Positions 52,363 through 61,999 of a stretch of DNA of 64,000 bases are shown piece after piece; positions within the stretch are counted from its first letter, which is position 1; every line of letters begins with the position of its first letter. Source of the stretch: Pelagibacteraceae bacterium AG-337-G06 (GTDB lineage Bacteria > Pseudomonadota > Alphaproteobacteria > Pelagibacterales > AG-422-B15); NCBI GenBank assembly GCA_003282175.1, contig QBZX01000002.1, positions 62,001 to 126,000 of the forward strand, given 5' to 3'. A model generated the notes under the pieces. The model searched no databases, had not been told where the DNA came from, and saw only the letters and a program-made list of their open reading frames with translations. Made by a program: the position numbers and the translations under genes.

Positions 52363-53439
52363 ATGATTTATCAATTTTTCGCTAAACATATTAAACAGTT
52401 ACTCGCTCTCATTTTATTCTTATTTTTAAATTTTCCTCTTATGGCTGACGAAGATATATTTTTTTCAGGAATGAATATTTTAGTGAAAATTCCTTATTCT
52501 AATAATTCAAATGTAAGAAACCTAGCAATTTCAAAAGCAGAAAAATTAGCATTTGAGAAAATTTCAAAAAAACTTTTGACACCAAGAGACTACAATAAAA
52601 TTATAAAATTAAACGATATTAATTATGAATATTTAGTAGAGAGTATTGAGTTTGTTGATGAAAAAATATCATCTGAAACTTATAGTGGGAGCTTTAATGT
52701 TTATTTTAGTCCATTTAAAGTTAGAGAATTTTATGAGTCTCGCTCACTGATATATTCAGAGCTAACCTCAAAAGACATAATTGCCTATATTGCATTTTCA
52801 AACCACTTTGAGTTCTTTACATTATTTAATAATTGGAACACAGAATGGAAAAAAATAAATAATATTGGAAGTAAAATTAATCTGAACGTAAGAACTTTTT
52901 CTTCATCTGAAACGTATAAGCTAGATTTAGCAAGATTCTTGGAAGGATCAAATTTGAGTCAAGTGAATGATGTAAAGGACGCTGTGCTGATTTGGTGTGC
53001 TCCATCTAATGTACGGAATGATAAAATCAAATTTGAAATTATTATTAAGCTCATAGCCAATAATAAAGAAAATGTATTTAGAAAAACATTCATAGAAGAA
53101 AATAGCTTTTACAGAGATGATATTTTTGCTCAAATCATTAAAGATATTAATTCTGAGTTATTATCAGTTTGGATTGATATAACAAAACAATCGAATGAAA
53201 AGTTTTTGTATAATTTTGTTTATGATATTAATTCAATAGATGATTGGGTAAAACTAAGAAAAGAACTAGAAACTTTAGAGTTACTTAATTCCTTTCACGT
53301 GACTTCATTTAATCTATCTAAGGTTGAAGGGGTTATTAATTTTTCTGGCACTAATAATAAGTTAGAATTAATAATGTCTCAAAATAATATTGATGTAGTT
53401 AATATGGGTCCTTACTATAAAATTAGCTTGTATGATTAA
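52363..53439 (+). CDS. DUF2066 domain-containing protein (ATG start favoured over TTG 52348)
   Basis: Signal peptide MIYQFFAKHIKQLLALILFLFLNFPLMA; syntenic with the DUF2066 gene divergent from purM in alphaproteobacteria. Confidence 0.75.
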   Translation: MIYQFFAKHIKQLLALILFLFLNFPLMADEDIFFSGMNILVKIPYSNNSNVRNLAISKAEKLAFEKISKKLLTPRDYNKIIKLNDINYEYLVESIEFVDEKISSETYSGSFNVYFSPFKVREFYESRSLIYSELTSKDIIAYIAFSNHFEFFTLFNNWNTEWKKINNIGSKINLNVRTFSSSETYKLDLARFLEGSNLSQVNDVKDAVLIWCAPSNVRNDKIKFEIIIKLIANNKENVFRKTFIEENSFYRDDIFAQIIKDINSELLSVWIDITKQSNEKFLYNFVYDINSIDDWVKLRKELETLELLNSFHVTSFNLSKVEGVINFSGTNNKLELIMSQNNIDVVNMGPYYKISLYD

Positions 53440-53977
53440 AAATATTCCAAATTTATTGTCAATATTCAGATTAATAACTATTCCCATCGTAGCTTGGTTG
53501 CTTTTAATTAATTTATTCTTTTATGCTGCTCTTTTTACAATCTTTATTGCAGTTAGTGATTTTTTGGATGGATTTATAGCAAGGTCTTTAAAGGTAGAAA
53601 GTGAATTGGGTTCTTACTTGGACGCTATTGCCGATAAAGCATTTGTAATTTCAATCTATATATTAATCGGAACAGCAAATCTTTTACCAGTTTTTATCAT
53701 CATCTTAGTCATATCAAGGGATATTATTATCTTAGGCTCTTTTGTAATAACATTTTTTGCAGGAATAAAAATTAAACTAAAAACTAGTAAAGTAAGTAAG
53801 TGGAACACTTTCTTTCAATTTTTTTTGGTTATAGCTACATTATTAGGAAATACAGCAGGATTTGAAAATTTGATAAATGAGACGAGGTTAATTGAATTGC
53901 TGATTGGGATCGTTGTAATTACTACGTTAATATCCTTGTTCATTTATATAAAATATTGGATGGAGAGTATTAATTAG
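53432..53977 (+). CDS. CDP-alcohol phosphatidyltransferase family protein
   Basis: SDFLDGFIARSLKVESELGSYLDAIADKA (CDP-alcohol transferase motif). Confidence 0.93.
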   Translation: MIKNIPNLLSIFRLITIPIVAWLLLINLFFYAALFTIFIAVSDFLDGFIARSLKVESELGSYLDAIADKAFVISIYILIGTANLLPVFIIILVISRDIIILGSFVITFFAGIKIKLKTSKVSKWNTFFQFFLVIATLLGNTAGFENLINETRLIELLIGIVVITTLISLFIYIKYWMESIN

Positions 53978-54631
53978 ATGAATAAAGGTCAATTAGTTTT
54001 TGATTTAGGCAAATTCGAAAATTTTGATCCTAATGATTTTTTTATTAGTGAAAGTAACCAGCAAGTTTCATCTTTACTTAATGAAACAAATAATTGGTTC
54101 AATGGTTCAGCGGTTGTCTATGGTAAGTCAAAATCTGGGAAGACGCACTTATTAAAAATATGGACAGCTAACAATGACGCCACTTTTCTTAATTGCAATG
54201 AGGTGAGTAATTGGAAAAGTTTGTCAGCTAGTTGTAATTATGCAATTGATGATTTGCATCATCTCAAAGTGGAGAGAGAAAATAATTTTTTTCATTTTTA
54301 CAATAATTTAGTGCTAAAAAAATTTAAAATACTTTGTTCAGTTGACACTGACGCTAACTTTGAAATCTCACTAAGTGATTTGAGGTCAAGATTTAATTCA
54401 TTTACTTCTTCTTATATAGATGATCCAGATGATGGACTAATAAAAATCTTAATAGTAAAGTTCTTTAGCGATCTTCAATTAAAAGTAGAAACTAATGTAA
54501 TAGAGTATCTCACTAAACGAGTCGAAAGAGATTATTCTAAACTATATCAATTTATGGAAAAAATTAATTTTTCCTCAATGCAAACTAAAAGTAAGATTAC
54601 TATCCCTTTTTTGAGAGATTTTTTGAATTAA
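53978..54631 (+). CDS. DnaA-related HdaA-like protein
   Basis: VVYGKSKSGKTHLLKIW, AIDDLHHL; synteny with purMN/DUF2066/CDP-alcohol transferase. Confidence 0.8.
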   Translation: MNKGQLVFDLGKFENFDPNDFFISESNQQVSSLLNETNNWFNGSAVVYGKSKSGKTHLLKIWTANNDATFLNCNEVSNWKSLSASCNYAIDDLHHLKVERENNFFHFYNNLVLKKFKILCSVDTDANFEISLSDLRSRFNSFTSSYIDDPDDGLIKILIVKFFSDLQLKVETNVIEYLTKRVERDYSKLYQFMEKINFSSMQTKSKITIPFLRDFLN

Positions 54632-55442
54632 TATAATCACTAAATTTACTTATTTGCTGATTATACATTTTTTTATTTCTCTCTAAACCAACCTCTTTAC
54701 CTTTAGATGCTTTGATTAGATTTTTATCTGAAATAACCCAGTTCCTGGGTATATTTAGGTTTTGTGCACAGACCTCTCTCCATCTAGAATATTTTTTTAG
54801 TATAGTTTTTTCTTTTTGATTAAAATTTTTTGTTTTAATTTTTTTATACGCAAACTTTGGATTATAAATGTCATTATTCTCAGTTAGTTCTTGGTTTTTA
54901 TTATTAATTTTATTAATTAAGTTTCTTTTTTTTATAAAATTAATTAGATAAGTATAAATTCTTGGCAAATATAAAACATCATTTTCTGCATATGCTAGCT
55001 GATTTTTACTTAGTGGCCTTGATTCCCAATCTGAAACTTGATACTTTTTTGATAATTTTATTTTAAAAAGTTTTTCCACTAAATTGGTATAGCCAATTTC
55101 ATCGCCTCCATGAAGGACATTATAGGCCATTTGAGTGTCAAAAATGTTTTTGATTTTGATATCTAAAGCGTAATTAATTACCTCAATATCTTGCTTAGCT
55201 GAATGAACTACTTTTCTTAACTTTTTGTCTATTAATATTTCTTTTAGTGCATTCATATTCATTTGCTCAATTAGAAGCATGTCCACCAAATATACGTTTC
55301 GCTGTGTTTTAAATTGAATAGTACATAGTTTCGGCCAGTATGTTCTGTCTCGTTTAAACTCAGTATCTAGATAGATAACTTTCTGTGTTTTTAGTAATTT
55401 GCATAGATTTTTAAGAGATTTATTGTCTTGGACTATTTTCAT
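54600..55442 (-). CDS. rnd: Ribonuclease D (short form)
   Basis: DEDDy motifs YLDTEFKRDRTYWPKLCTIQ, VVHSAKQDIEVI, LAYAENDVLYLPRIY; one HRDC-like region; next to aspS. Confidence 0.92.
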   Translation of the reverse strand: MKIVQDNKSLKNLCKLLKTQKVIYLDTEFKRDRTYWPKLCTIQFKTQRNVYLVDMLLIEQMNMNALKEILIDKKLRKVVHSAKQDIEVINYALDIKIKNIFDTQMAYNVLHGGDEIGYTNLVEKLFKIKLSKKYQVSDWESRPLSKNQLAYAENDVLYLPRIYTYLINFIKKRNLINKINNKNQELTENNDIYNPKFAYKKIKTKNFNQKEKTILKKYSRWREVCAQNLNIPRNWVISDKNLIKASKGKEVGLERNKKMYNQQISKFSDYINSKNLSKKG

Positions 55443-55475
55443 AAATCAAACTATATATGAACTTGAGTTTAAAGC

Positions 55476-57275
55476 ATGGTAAAATATAGAACACATAATT
55501 GTAACGAGTTAAAAGAAAGCGATGAAAATAAAGACGTTATACTCGCTGGATGGATTAATCGTGAGCGAGATCATGGTAATGTCTTGTTTATTGATTTACG
55601 TGACCATTATGGCGTAACTCAGTGTGTTATTGAAAAAAAAAATACAAAGCTATTAAAAGAATTTGAAAGTCTAAGGGCTGAATCCGTTATTAAAATTCAT
55701 GGTAAAGTTATTAAGCGTGATAAAGAAACCATTAATGAGTCCCTAGTAACTGGTAAAATTGAGATTTTTGTTGATGCGTTAGAAGTTCTCTCTGCTGCAA
55801 ATGAATTACCAATGCCTGTATTCGGTGAAAATGATTATCCTGAAGAAATAAGATTAAAGTATAGGTTTTTAGATATTAGAAGAGAACAATTGCATAGCAA
55901 CATTGTATTAAGATCATCTATTATTTCCTATATAAGAAAGTTAATGTCCGAGGCAGGTTTTCTTGAAATGCAAACACCTATTTTAACTGCATCAAGTCCC
56001 GAAGGCGCTAGAGATTATCTTGTTCCAAGCAGAATTCATCCTGGAAAATTTTACGCCTTACCTCAAGCGCCTCAACAATTTAAACAATTAATAATGGCGG
56101 GGGGCTTTGATAAATATTTTCAAATTGCTCCTTGTTTTAGAGATGAAGATGGCAGAGCAGATAGGAGTCCTGGTGAATTTTATCAATTAGATATGGAAAT
56201 GGCATTTGTTGAGCAAGATGATGTATTTAATGCTATAGAACCCGTTTTATCTTCAGTATTTAAAAAGTTTTCAAATTTTAAAGTAACTGATTTGCCTTTT
56301 CCAAGAATTACCTACAAAGAAGCAATGAAAAGGTATGCAACAGACAAACCAGATTTAAGAAATCCAATTGAGGTATTTGATATTACTCAAGAATTTTCTG
56401 ATGACGATGTTGAATTCAAGGCTTTCAAAAAAGTTATAGATGCTGGTGGACGAGTACTTGGGATACCTGCACCAAAATCTTCAATGCAACCAAGAAGTTT
56501 TTTTGATAATTTAAACAATTGGGCAAAAAAAGAAATGAATGCTCCCGGTCTTGGATATATTATTTTTGAAGAAGTAGATGGCATACTTACTGGAAAAGGC
56601 CCAATTGCAAAATTTATACCAAACAATATTCAATTAGAAATTGCTAAAAAAGCAAATTTAAATTCAGGAGATTCTATATTCTTTGCATGTGATAAAGGTA
56701 AGTTGGTATATGATATTGCTGCAGCAGCAAGAAATAAAATCGGAGAAATTCTTGATCTTATCGAAAAAGATGTATTCAGATTTTGTTGGATTATAGATTT
56801 TCCAATGTACGAGCAGGATAGGGAAACAGGTAAAATTGATTTTAGTCATAATCCATTTTCAATGCCACAAGGTGGATTAGAAGCATTAGAAAATAGTGAT
56901 CCTTTAGATGTTCTAGGATATCAATATGATATTGTTTGCAATGGTATTGAGCTTTCATCTGGAGCCATTAGAAATCATATACCAGAAATTATGTATAAAG
57001 CTTTTGAAATAAGTGGTTATTCTAAAAAACAAGTACAAAATAAATTTGGGGGAATGATTAACGCTTTTTCTTATGGAGTGCCGCCTCATGGAGGCATAGC
57101 TCCTGGCATCGATAGGATTGTAATGCTTTTAGCTCAAGAAAAGAATATCAGGGAGGTAATTTTATTTCCTATGAATCAACAGGCACAAGACCTTATGATG
57201 CTTGCGCCGGCAGAAGTTGATGACAAGACTTTGGATGAGCTGAACCTAAAAGTAACGCCTACTGAAGAAGATTAA
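55476..57275 (+). CDS. aspS: Aspartate--tRNA(Asp/Asn) ligase
   Basis: [43 protein letters not shown]; bacterial-type AspRS. Confidence 0.98.
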   Translation: MVKYRTHNCNELKESDENKDVILAGWINRERDHGNVLFIDLRDHYGVTQCVIEKKNTKLLKEFESLRAESVIKIHGKVIKRDKETINESLVTGKIEIFVDALEVLSAANELPMPVFGENDYPEEIRLKYRFLDIRREQLHSNIVLRSSIISYIRKLMSEAGFLEMQTPILTASSPEGARDYLVPSRIHPGKFYALPQAPQQFKQLIMAGGFDKYFQIAPCFRDEDGRADRSPGEFYQLDMEMAFVEQDDVFNAIEPVLSSVFKKFSNFKVTDLPFPRITYKEAMKRYATDKPDLRNPIEVFDITQEFSDDDVEFKAFKKVIDAGGRVLGIPAPKSSMQPRSFFDNLNNWAKKEMNAPGLGYIIFEEVDGILTGKGPIAKFIPNNIQLEIAKKANLNSGDSIFFACDKGKLVYDIAAAARNKIGEILDLIEKDVFRFCWIIDFPMYEQDRETGKIDFSHNPFSMPQGGLEALENSDPLDVLGYQYDIVCNGIELSSGAIRNHIPEIMYKAFEISGYSKKQVQNKFGGMINAFSYGVPPHGGIAPGIDRIVMLLAQEKNIREVILFPMNQQAQDLMMLAPAEVDDKTLDELNLKVTPTEED

Positions 57276-60200
57276 GAACAGCCCGTAGTAGCTCCACACG
57301 TATCACATTTGAGACAAGTTCCATTTCTCACCAAAGTAAATGAACCACACTCAGGGCAAGCGTCGCCTTCGTAGCCCATCATCCTTGCCGCCTGTACTCT
57401 GCTCATTGATGCATCCGATGTTCCATTAGATAAAGTGCCACTACTTGACACAGCTTGCTCTGCAGTTACTGCGCCCATATCTCCAGAGGAGCTTACTACT
57501 GAAAGACCATCTTGACTTCTTAAGTAACCTTGGCTGGATACCTTTTTAACTAGTTTCCAAGGTATCTCATTGTTTTTAAGCGTTCCTTCCTCGGCACCTG
57601 TGCCAAGCGAAAAATCAACATCAGTATTATCTGCATGAGCCAGGTCATTTCTGCCTAAGTAAGAAACAGCTAATTCCCTAAATACATAATCCAGGATTGA
57701 TGTGGCATTTTTGATTCTATTATTTCCCTGAACAACTCCGGCAGGATCAAATCTCGTAAATGTATATGCCTCTACGTATTCCTCAAGTGGTACTCCGTAT
57801 TGAAGTCCAATAGAAATAGCTATAGCAAAATTATTCATTAAACTTCTCAAAAAAGCACCTTCTTTATGCATATCGATAAATATTTCACCTAAACTACCAT
57901 CTTCATATTCTCCTGTATGAAGATAAACTTTGTGGCCACCAACAATTGCTTTTTGTATATAGCCTTTTCGTCTATCAGGGACCTTATTTCTTGATCCATA
58001 AACAATTGAATTTACTGCTTCCTGAGCAACAGCAATTGTTTTATCAACTTGAGTTTGTTGAACAGCAATTTGATCAGATTCTGTAACATCTTCATCTTCA
58101 ACTAATTTTGATGCAAGCGGCTGACTTAGTTTTGATCCATCTCGGTATAATGCATTGGCTTTTGTTCCCAACTTCCAAGAGAGCAGGTAGGCTTCGTTAC
58201 AATCTTCTACGTCTGAGTCAGAAGGCATGTTAATTGTCTTGGAAATTGCTCCTGAAATAAACGGTTGAGCTGCTGCCATCATTCTTATATGACTTTCAAC
58301 AGACAAAAATCTTTTTCCTATTCTTCCACACGGATTAGCGCAGTCAAAAACCGCTAAATGCTCTTCTTTAATATAAGGAGATCCTTCTAGAGTCATTGTT
58401 CCACAACAATATGTATTAGCCTCATCTATTTCTTCATTAGAGAAACCTAAGAAAGCAAGCATATTAAAATTCATATCAGCTATCTGTTCATCAGAAATAT
58501 CTAATTTTTTTGAGCAGAACTCTTTTCCAAGAGTGAAGGAATTAAATGAAAATCTTATATCAAAAACATTCTTTAAGTTTTGCTCTAGTAATTCTAGTTG
58601 CTCATCTTCAAAACCTTTTTCCTTCAGGGACTCGTGATTAATGAAAGGTGCATCTTTTAAGGTCCCGTATCCAACAGCATAATTAATTGTTTCTTCAACT
58701 TCTTCATTAGTATACTGCAATTGTTTTAATGCCTCTGGAACAGTTCTGTTTATAATCTTGAAGTATCCTCCGCCTGCAAGTTTTTTAAATTTAACCATTG
58801 CAAAATCAGGTTCAATTCCAGTTGTATCACAGTCCATAACTAGTCCAATAGTTCCAGTAGGGGCTATAACCGTTGTCTGAGCATTCCTATATCCATATTT
58901 TTGGCCACCTTCATAAGCTTCATCCCAAGCTTTTTGAGCTTCCATGCCAAGATTTGTATCTCTTAAATCTTCGACAATAAATGGCACAGGATTTATATTT
59001 AGGTCTTCATAACCTTCTGTGTTGCCATAAGCCGCTCTCTTATGATTTCTTATTACGCGAAGCATGTTCTTGGCATTTTGCTGATAGCCAGGAAATGGAC
59101 CTTGTTCAGACGCAATCTCTGCTGAAGTTGCATAAGATATGCCCGTCATCAATGAAGTTATTGCTGCACAATTAGATCTACCTTCTTCACTATCGTATGC
59201 AACTCCTTTTGACATTAGATATCCACCCAAATTTGCATATCCCAATCCAAGAGTTCGGTATTCATAGGACAATTTAGCTATTTCTTTAGAAGGAAATTGC
59301 GCCATCATAACTGATATCTCTAGTATAAGAGTCCAGACTCTAACCGCATGTTTGAATAAAGTTGTATCGAGACACTTATTCTCATCCATAAATGTCATTA
59401 AATTGAGTGATGCTAAATTACAGGCTGTGTTATCTAGAAACATATACTCTGAACATGGATTTGATGCACGGATTTCACCACTTTCTGGACAGGTATGCCA
59501 GTCATTAATAGTTGTATGAAATTGTATTCCAGGGTCTGCACATGCCCATGCTGAATATCCAACCTGATCCCATAACTCTTTTGCGTTTACAGTTTTATTA
59601 ATTGAACCGTCAGTTCTGTTGACTAAATTCCATTCTTTATCATTCATAACTGCATTAAGGAATTCATCTGTTACGCGCACAGAGTTATTAGAATTTTGTC
59701 CTGATACTGTTACATATGCTTCAGAATCCCAATCGGTATTATAAGTTTCAAATTCTACTGACTTATATCCTTGTTTTGCAAAATGAATGATTCTTTGAAT
59801 ATAATTTTCAGGCACTTCGTTTCGCCTTGCAGCTATTATTTCTCTTTTAAGAGCCGGGTTTTTTGAAGGCTCAAAGCAGCTTTCTCCATCTGCTTCACAG
59901 TTGTGACAAGCACTCATAATGCTTTTAAGGTGTTTTGAGCATATTTTTGAACCAGTTACGATGGATGCAACTTTTTGCTCCTCTGTAACTTTCCACTTAA
60001 TAAACTCCTCTATATCTGGATGGTCAATGTCTACAACAACCATTTTAGCTGCTCTTCTTGTGGTACCACCAGATTTAATAGCTCCGGCTGCTCTATCTCC
60101 AATTTTCAGAAAGCTCATCAAGCCAGATGATTTTCCACCACCGGAAAGCCCTTCTGTGGAACCTCTTAAATTAGAAAAATTTGTTCCTGTTCCTGAGCCA

Positions 60201-60865
60201 TATTTAAATAATCGAGCTTCTCTAACCCAAAGGTCCATTATGCCGCCATCATTGACAAGATCATCATCAATGCTTTGTATAAAACAAGCATGGGGTTGGG
60301 GCCTTTCATAGGAGCTAGATGATCTAGTAAGTTTGCCATTTTCATGGTCAACGTAAAAATGACCTTGAGATGGTCCATCTATACCATATGCCCAGTTTAG
60401 CCCTGTATTGAACCATTGAGGACTGTTAGGAGCAATCATTTGATTGGCCAACATATATCTAACTTCATCAAAAAAAGCTTTTGCATCTTCTTCTGAGGAG
60501 AAATATCCGCCTTTCCATCCCCAATATGTCCAGGCTCCAGCCAATCTATCAAAAACCTGTTGAGAGTTTTTTTCTGATGAATAATTCAGTTCATCCGACT
60601 CTTCGTCTGCTATTCTTGGTGATAGCCAGGAGGGCACATTTCGTTCTTCAGTTCTCCTGAGCTTATTTGGAACACCAGCTTTTCTAAAATATTTTTGTGA
60701 GAGTATATCACTTGCAACTTGACTCCATTGCTCAGGTACCTCGAAATCTTTTAATTCAAAAACGATAGAACCATCAGGATTTCGTATTTCTGTAGAAACT
60801 TTTTTAAATTTAATATCTTGATAGGGAGATTGATTATCACTTGTAAATTCTCTATTTATTTTCAT
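57272..60865 (-). CDS. nrdJ: Vitamin B12-dependent (class II) ribonucleotide reductase
   Basis: 1197 aa; [24 protein letters not shown]-terminal [29 protein letters not shown]. Confidence 0.97.
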   Translation of the reverse strand: MKINREFTSDNQSPYQDIKFKKVSTEIRNPDGSIVFELKDFEVPEQWSQVASDILSQKYFRKAGVPNKLRRTEERNVPSWLSPRIADEESDELNYSSEKNSQQVFDRLAGAWTYWGWKGGYFSSEEDAKAFFDEVRYMLANQMIAPNSPQWFNTGLNWAYGIDGPSQGHFYVDHENGKLTRSSSSYERPQPHACFIQSIDDDLVNDGGIMDLWVREARLFKYGSGTGTNFSNLRGSTEGLSGGGKSSGLMSFLKIGDRAAGAIKSGGTTRRAAKMVVVDIDHPDIEEFIKWKVTEEQKVASIVTGSKICSKHLKSIMSACHNCEADGESCFEPSKNPALKREIIAARRNEVPENYIQRIIHFAKQGYKSVEFETYNTDWDSEAYVTVSGQNSNNSVRVTDEFLNAVMNDKEWNLVNRTDGSINKTVNAKELWDQVGYSAWACADPGIQFHTTINDWHTCPESGEIRASNPCSEYMFLDNTACNLASLNLMTFMDENKCLDTTLFKHAVRVWTLILEISVMMAQFPSKEIAKLSYEYRTLGLGYANLGGYLMSKGVAYDSEEGRSNCAAITSLMTGISYATSAEIASEQGPFPGYQQNAKNMLRVIRNHKRAAYGNTEGYEDLNINPVPFIVEDLRDTNLGMEAQKAWDEAYEGGQKYGYRNAQTTVIAPTGTIGLVMDCDTTGIEPDFAMVKFKKLAGGGYFKIINRTVPEALKQLQYTNEEVEETINYAVGYGTLKDAPFINHESLKEKGFEDEQLELLEQNLKNVFDIRFSFNSFTLGKEFCSKKLDISDEQIADMNFNMLAFLGFSNEEIDEANTYCCGTMTLEGSPYIKEEHLAVFDCANPCGRIGKRFLSVESHIRMMAAAQPFISGAISKTINMPSDSDVEDCNEAYLLSWKLGTKANALYRDGSKLSQPLASKLVEDEDVTESDQIAVQQTQVDKTIAVAQEAVNSIVYGSRNKVPDRRKGYIQKAIVGGHKVYLHTGEYEDGSLGEIFIDMHKEGAFLRSLMNNFAIAISIGLQYGVPLEEYVEAYTFTRFDPAGVVQGNNRIKNATSILDYVFRELAVSYLGRNDLAHADNTDVDFSLGTGAEEGTLKNNEIPWKLVKKVSSQGYLRSQDGLSVVSSSGDMGAVTAEQAVSSSGTLSNGTSDASMSRVQAARMMGYEGDACPECGSFTLVRNGTCLKCDTCGATTGCS

Positions 60866-61002
60866 TTTTTTTCCTTATTTATAATTGCGCTTCAATAGCA
60901 GTTTAAATCAAGAACAAGTTAAGAATGGTTCCGACCGATTTATCACCAGAATGTTAAATGAGTAACTTCCTAGATTTCCAATATTTATTATTTGAAAAAT
61001 GA

Positions 61003-61018
61003 AGTCAACATCTTGTAT
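61003..61018. promoter_or_regulatory. Candidate second NrdR box (degenerate)
   Basis: AGTCAACATCTTGTAT, 11/16 matches to NrdR-box consensus ACACWATATATWGTGT; exactly 31 bp from the strong box. Confidence 0.45.
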
Positions 61019-61033
61019 AAAAAAAATTTATAA

Positions 61034-61049
61034 CCACTATATAAAGTGT
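61034..61049. promoter_or_regulatory. Candidate NrdR box upstream of nrdJ
   Basis: CCACTATATAAAGTGT, 14/16 matches to ACACWATATATWGTGT, near-palindromic. Confidence 0.6.
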
Positions 61050-61160
61050 AGTAATTGTGATTAATATTAAAATATGCTTTTATTTCAATGGTTTAAATAG
61101 TTACTATGATTTAATTTTTGTTGAAAAAACTGTTAATTTAAATAAGTATAACCAAAATTT

Positions 61161-61523
61161 ATGCTGAAAGAAATATTTACGTGGTGGAATGGCCAAACGC
61201 TTGGGACCCGATTATGGACATACTTTTATGGCATTGCTGCTGGAGTAGATAGCCAGGGCAATAAATATTTTCATAATAAAAAAGATACAAAAAGGTGGGT
61301 CATATATGCTGTTGAGGTCGAATCTACCTATGTTAATCCAGAGTGGAATAATTGGCTAAGGTTCACATCTAAGGTTAAGGCCTCAGAAAACAAGAAATAT
61401 GAATGGCAAAAAAATCATCTTTCAAATCAAACAGGGACAAAAAATGCCCATGATCCCGAAAAAAATAATACAAATGATATCTCCAAGAAAAGAAATGATG
61501 ATTATATTAAATGGTCACCATAA
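61161..61523 (+). CDS. NADH:ubiquinone oxidoreductase NDUFA12-family subunit
   Basis: FTWWNGQTLGTRLWTYFYGIAAGVDSQGNKYFHNK...RRWVIY-like and PEWNNWLRF. Confidence 0.95.
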   Translation: MLKEIFTWWNGQTLGTRLWTYFYGIAAGVDSQGNKYFHNKKDTKRWVIYAVEVESTYVNPEWNNWLRFTSKVKASENKKYEWQKNHLSNQTGTKNAHDPEKNNTNDISKKRNDDYIKWSP

Positions 61524-61998
61524 GAATTTAACCAGGTTAATATTTATTTTTATTATTTTACTTATATTTCCAACAAATGCTGAGGAAATTAAGATTGCTC
61601 CACTTATAAATCTTGATGAGATTGAGCCTACTTATGACGAGGAGATTATCTTAGATAATGTAGATAATCAATTAATTGAAAATAAGCAAAACGACAGTGA
61701 TCCTTATGACGGCAACGTCAACATGGCTGAAATTAGCATATTAAATAAAATCACTACGAATGTTGATACGCTTAAGTTACCCATGAAAGAAAATTTTCTT
61801 TACCAGGAATTAAAGATATATCCAATTGATTGCTATTTAAGCGGACCTTATGAAAAAAGTGAAGTTGGAATATACTTAAATATTCATCATAAAGATTCTA
61901 AAGAAAAAATATTCAATGGATGGATGCTAAAATCATTGCCATCAATTTCATCAATGGAACATCCAATTTATGATATTTGGGTCGAAGATTGTTACTAG
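61498..61998 (+). CDS. DUF2155 domain-containing protein (start probably 61495 or 61498)
   Basis: Signal peptide ...LIFIFIILLIFPTNAEE; C-terminal GWMLKSLPSISSMEHPIYDIWVEDC; ORF track start 61399 would overlap NDUFA12 by 125 nt. Confidence 0.88.
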   Translation: MIILNGHHKNLTRLIFIFIILLIFPTNAEEIKIAPLINLDEIEPTYDEEIILDNVDNQLIENKQNDSDPYDGNVNMAEISILNKITTNVDTLKLPMKENFLYQELKIYPIDCYLSGPYEKSEVGIYLNIHHKDSKEKIFNGWMLKSLPSISSMEHPIYDIWVEDCY

Positions 61999-61999
61999 G

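Noticed and set aside
60866-61160. Cobalamin riboswitch upstream of B12-dependent nrdJ
   Set aside because: Expected on biological grounds but I could not identify a convincing B12 box or fold; only the NrdR-like boxes are supported.
61399-61497. Upstream extension of the DUF2155 ORF overlapping NDUFA12 by about 125 nt
   Set aside because: The signal peptide begins after Met at 61495/61498, so the extension is probably untranslated in this frame.
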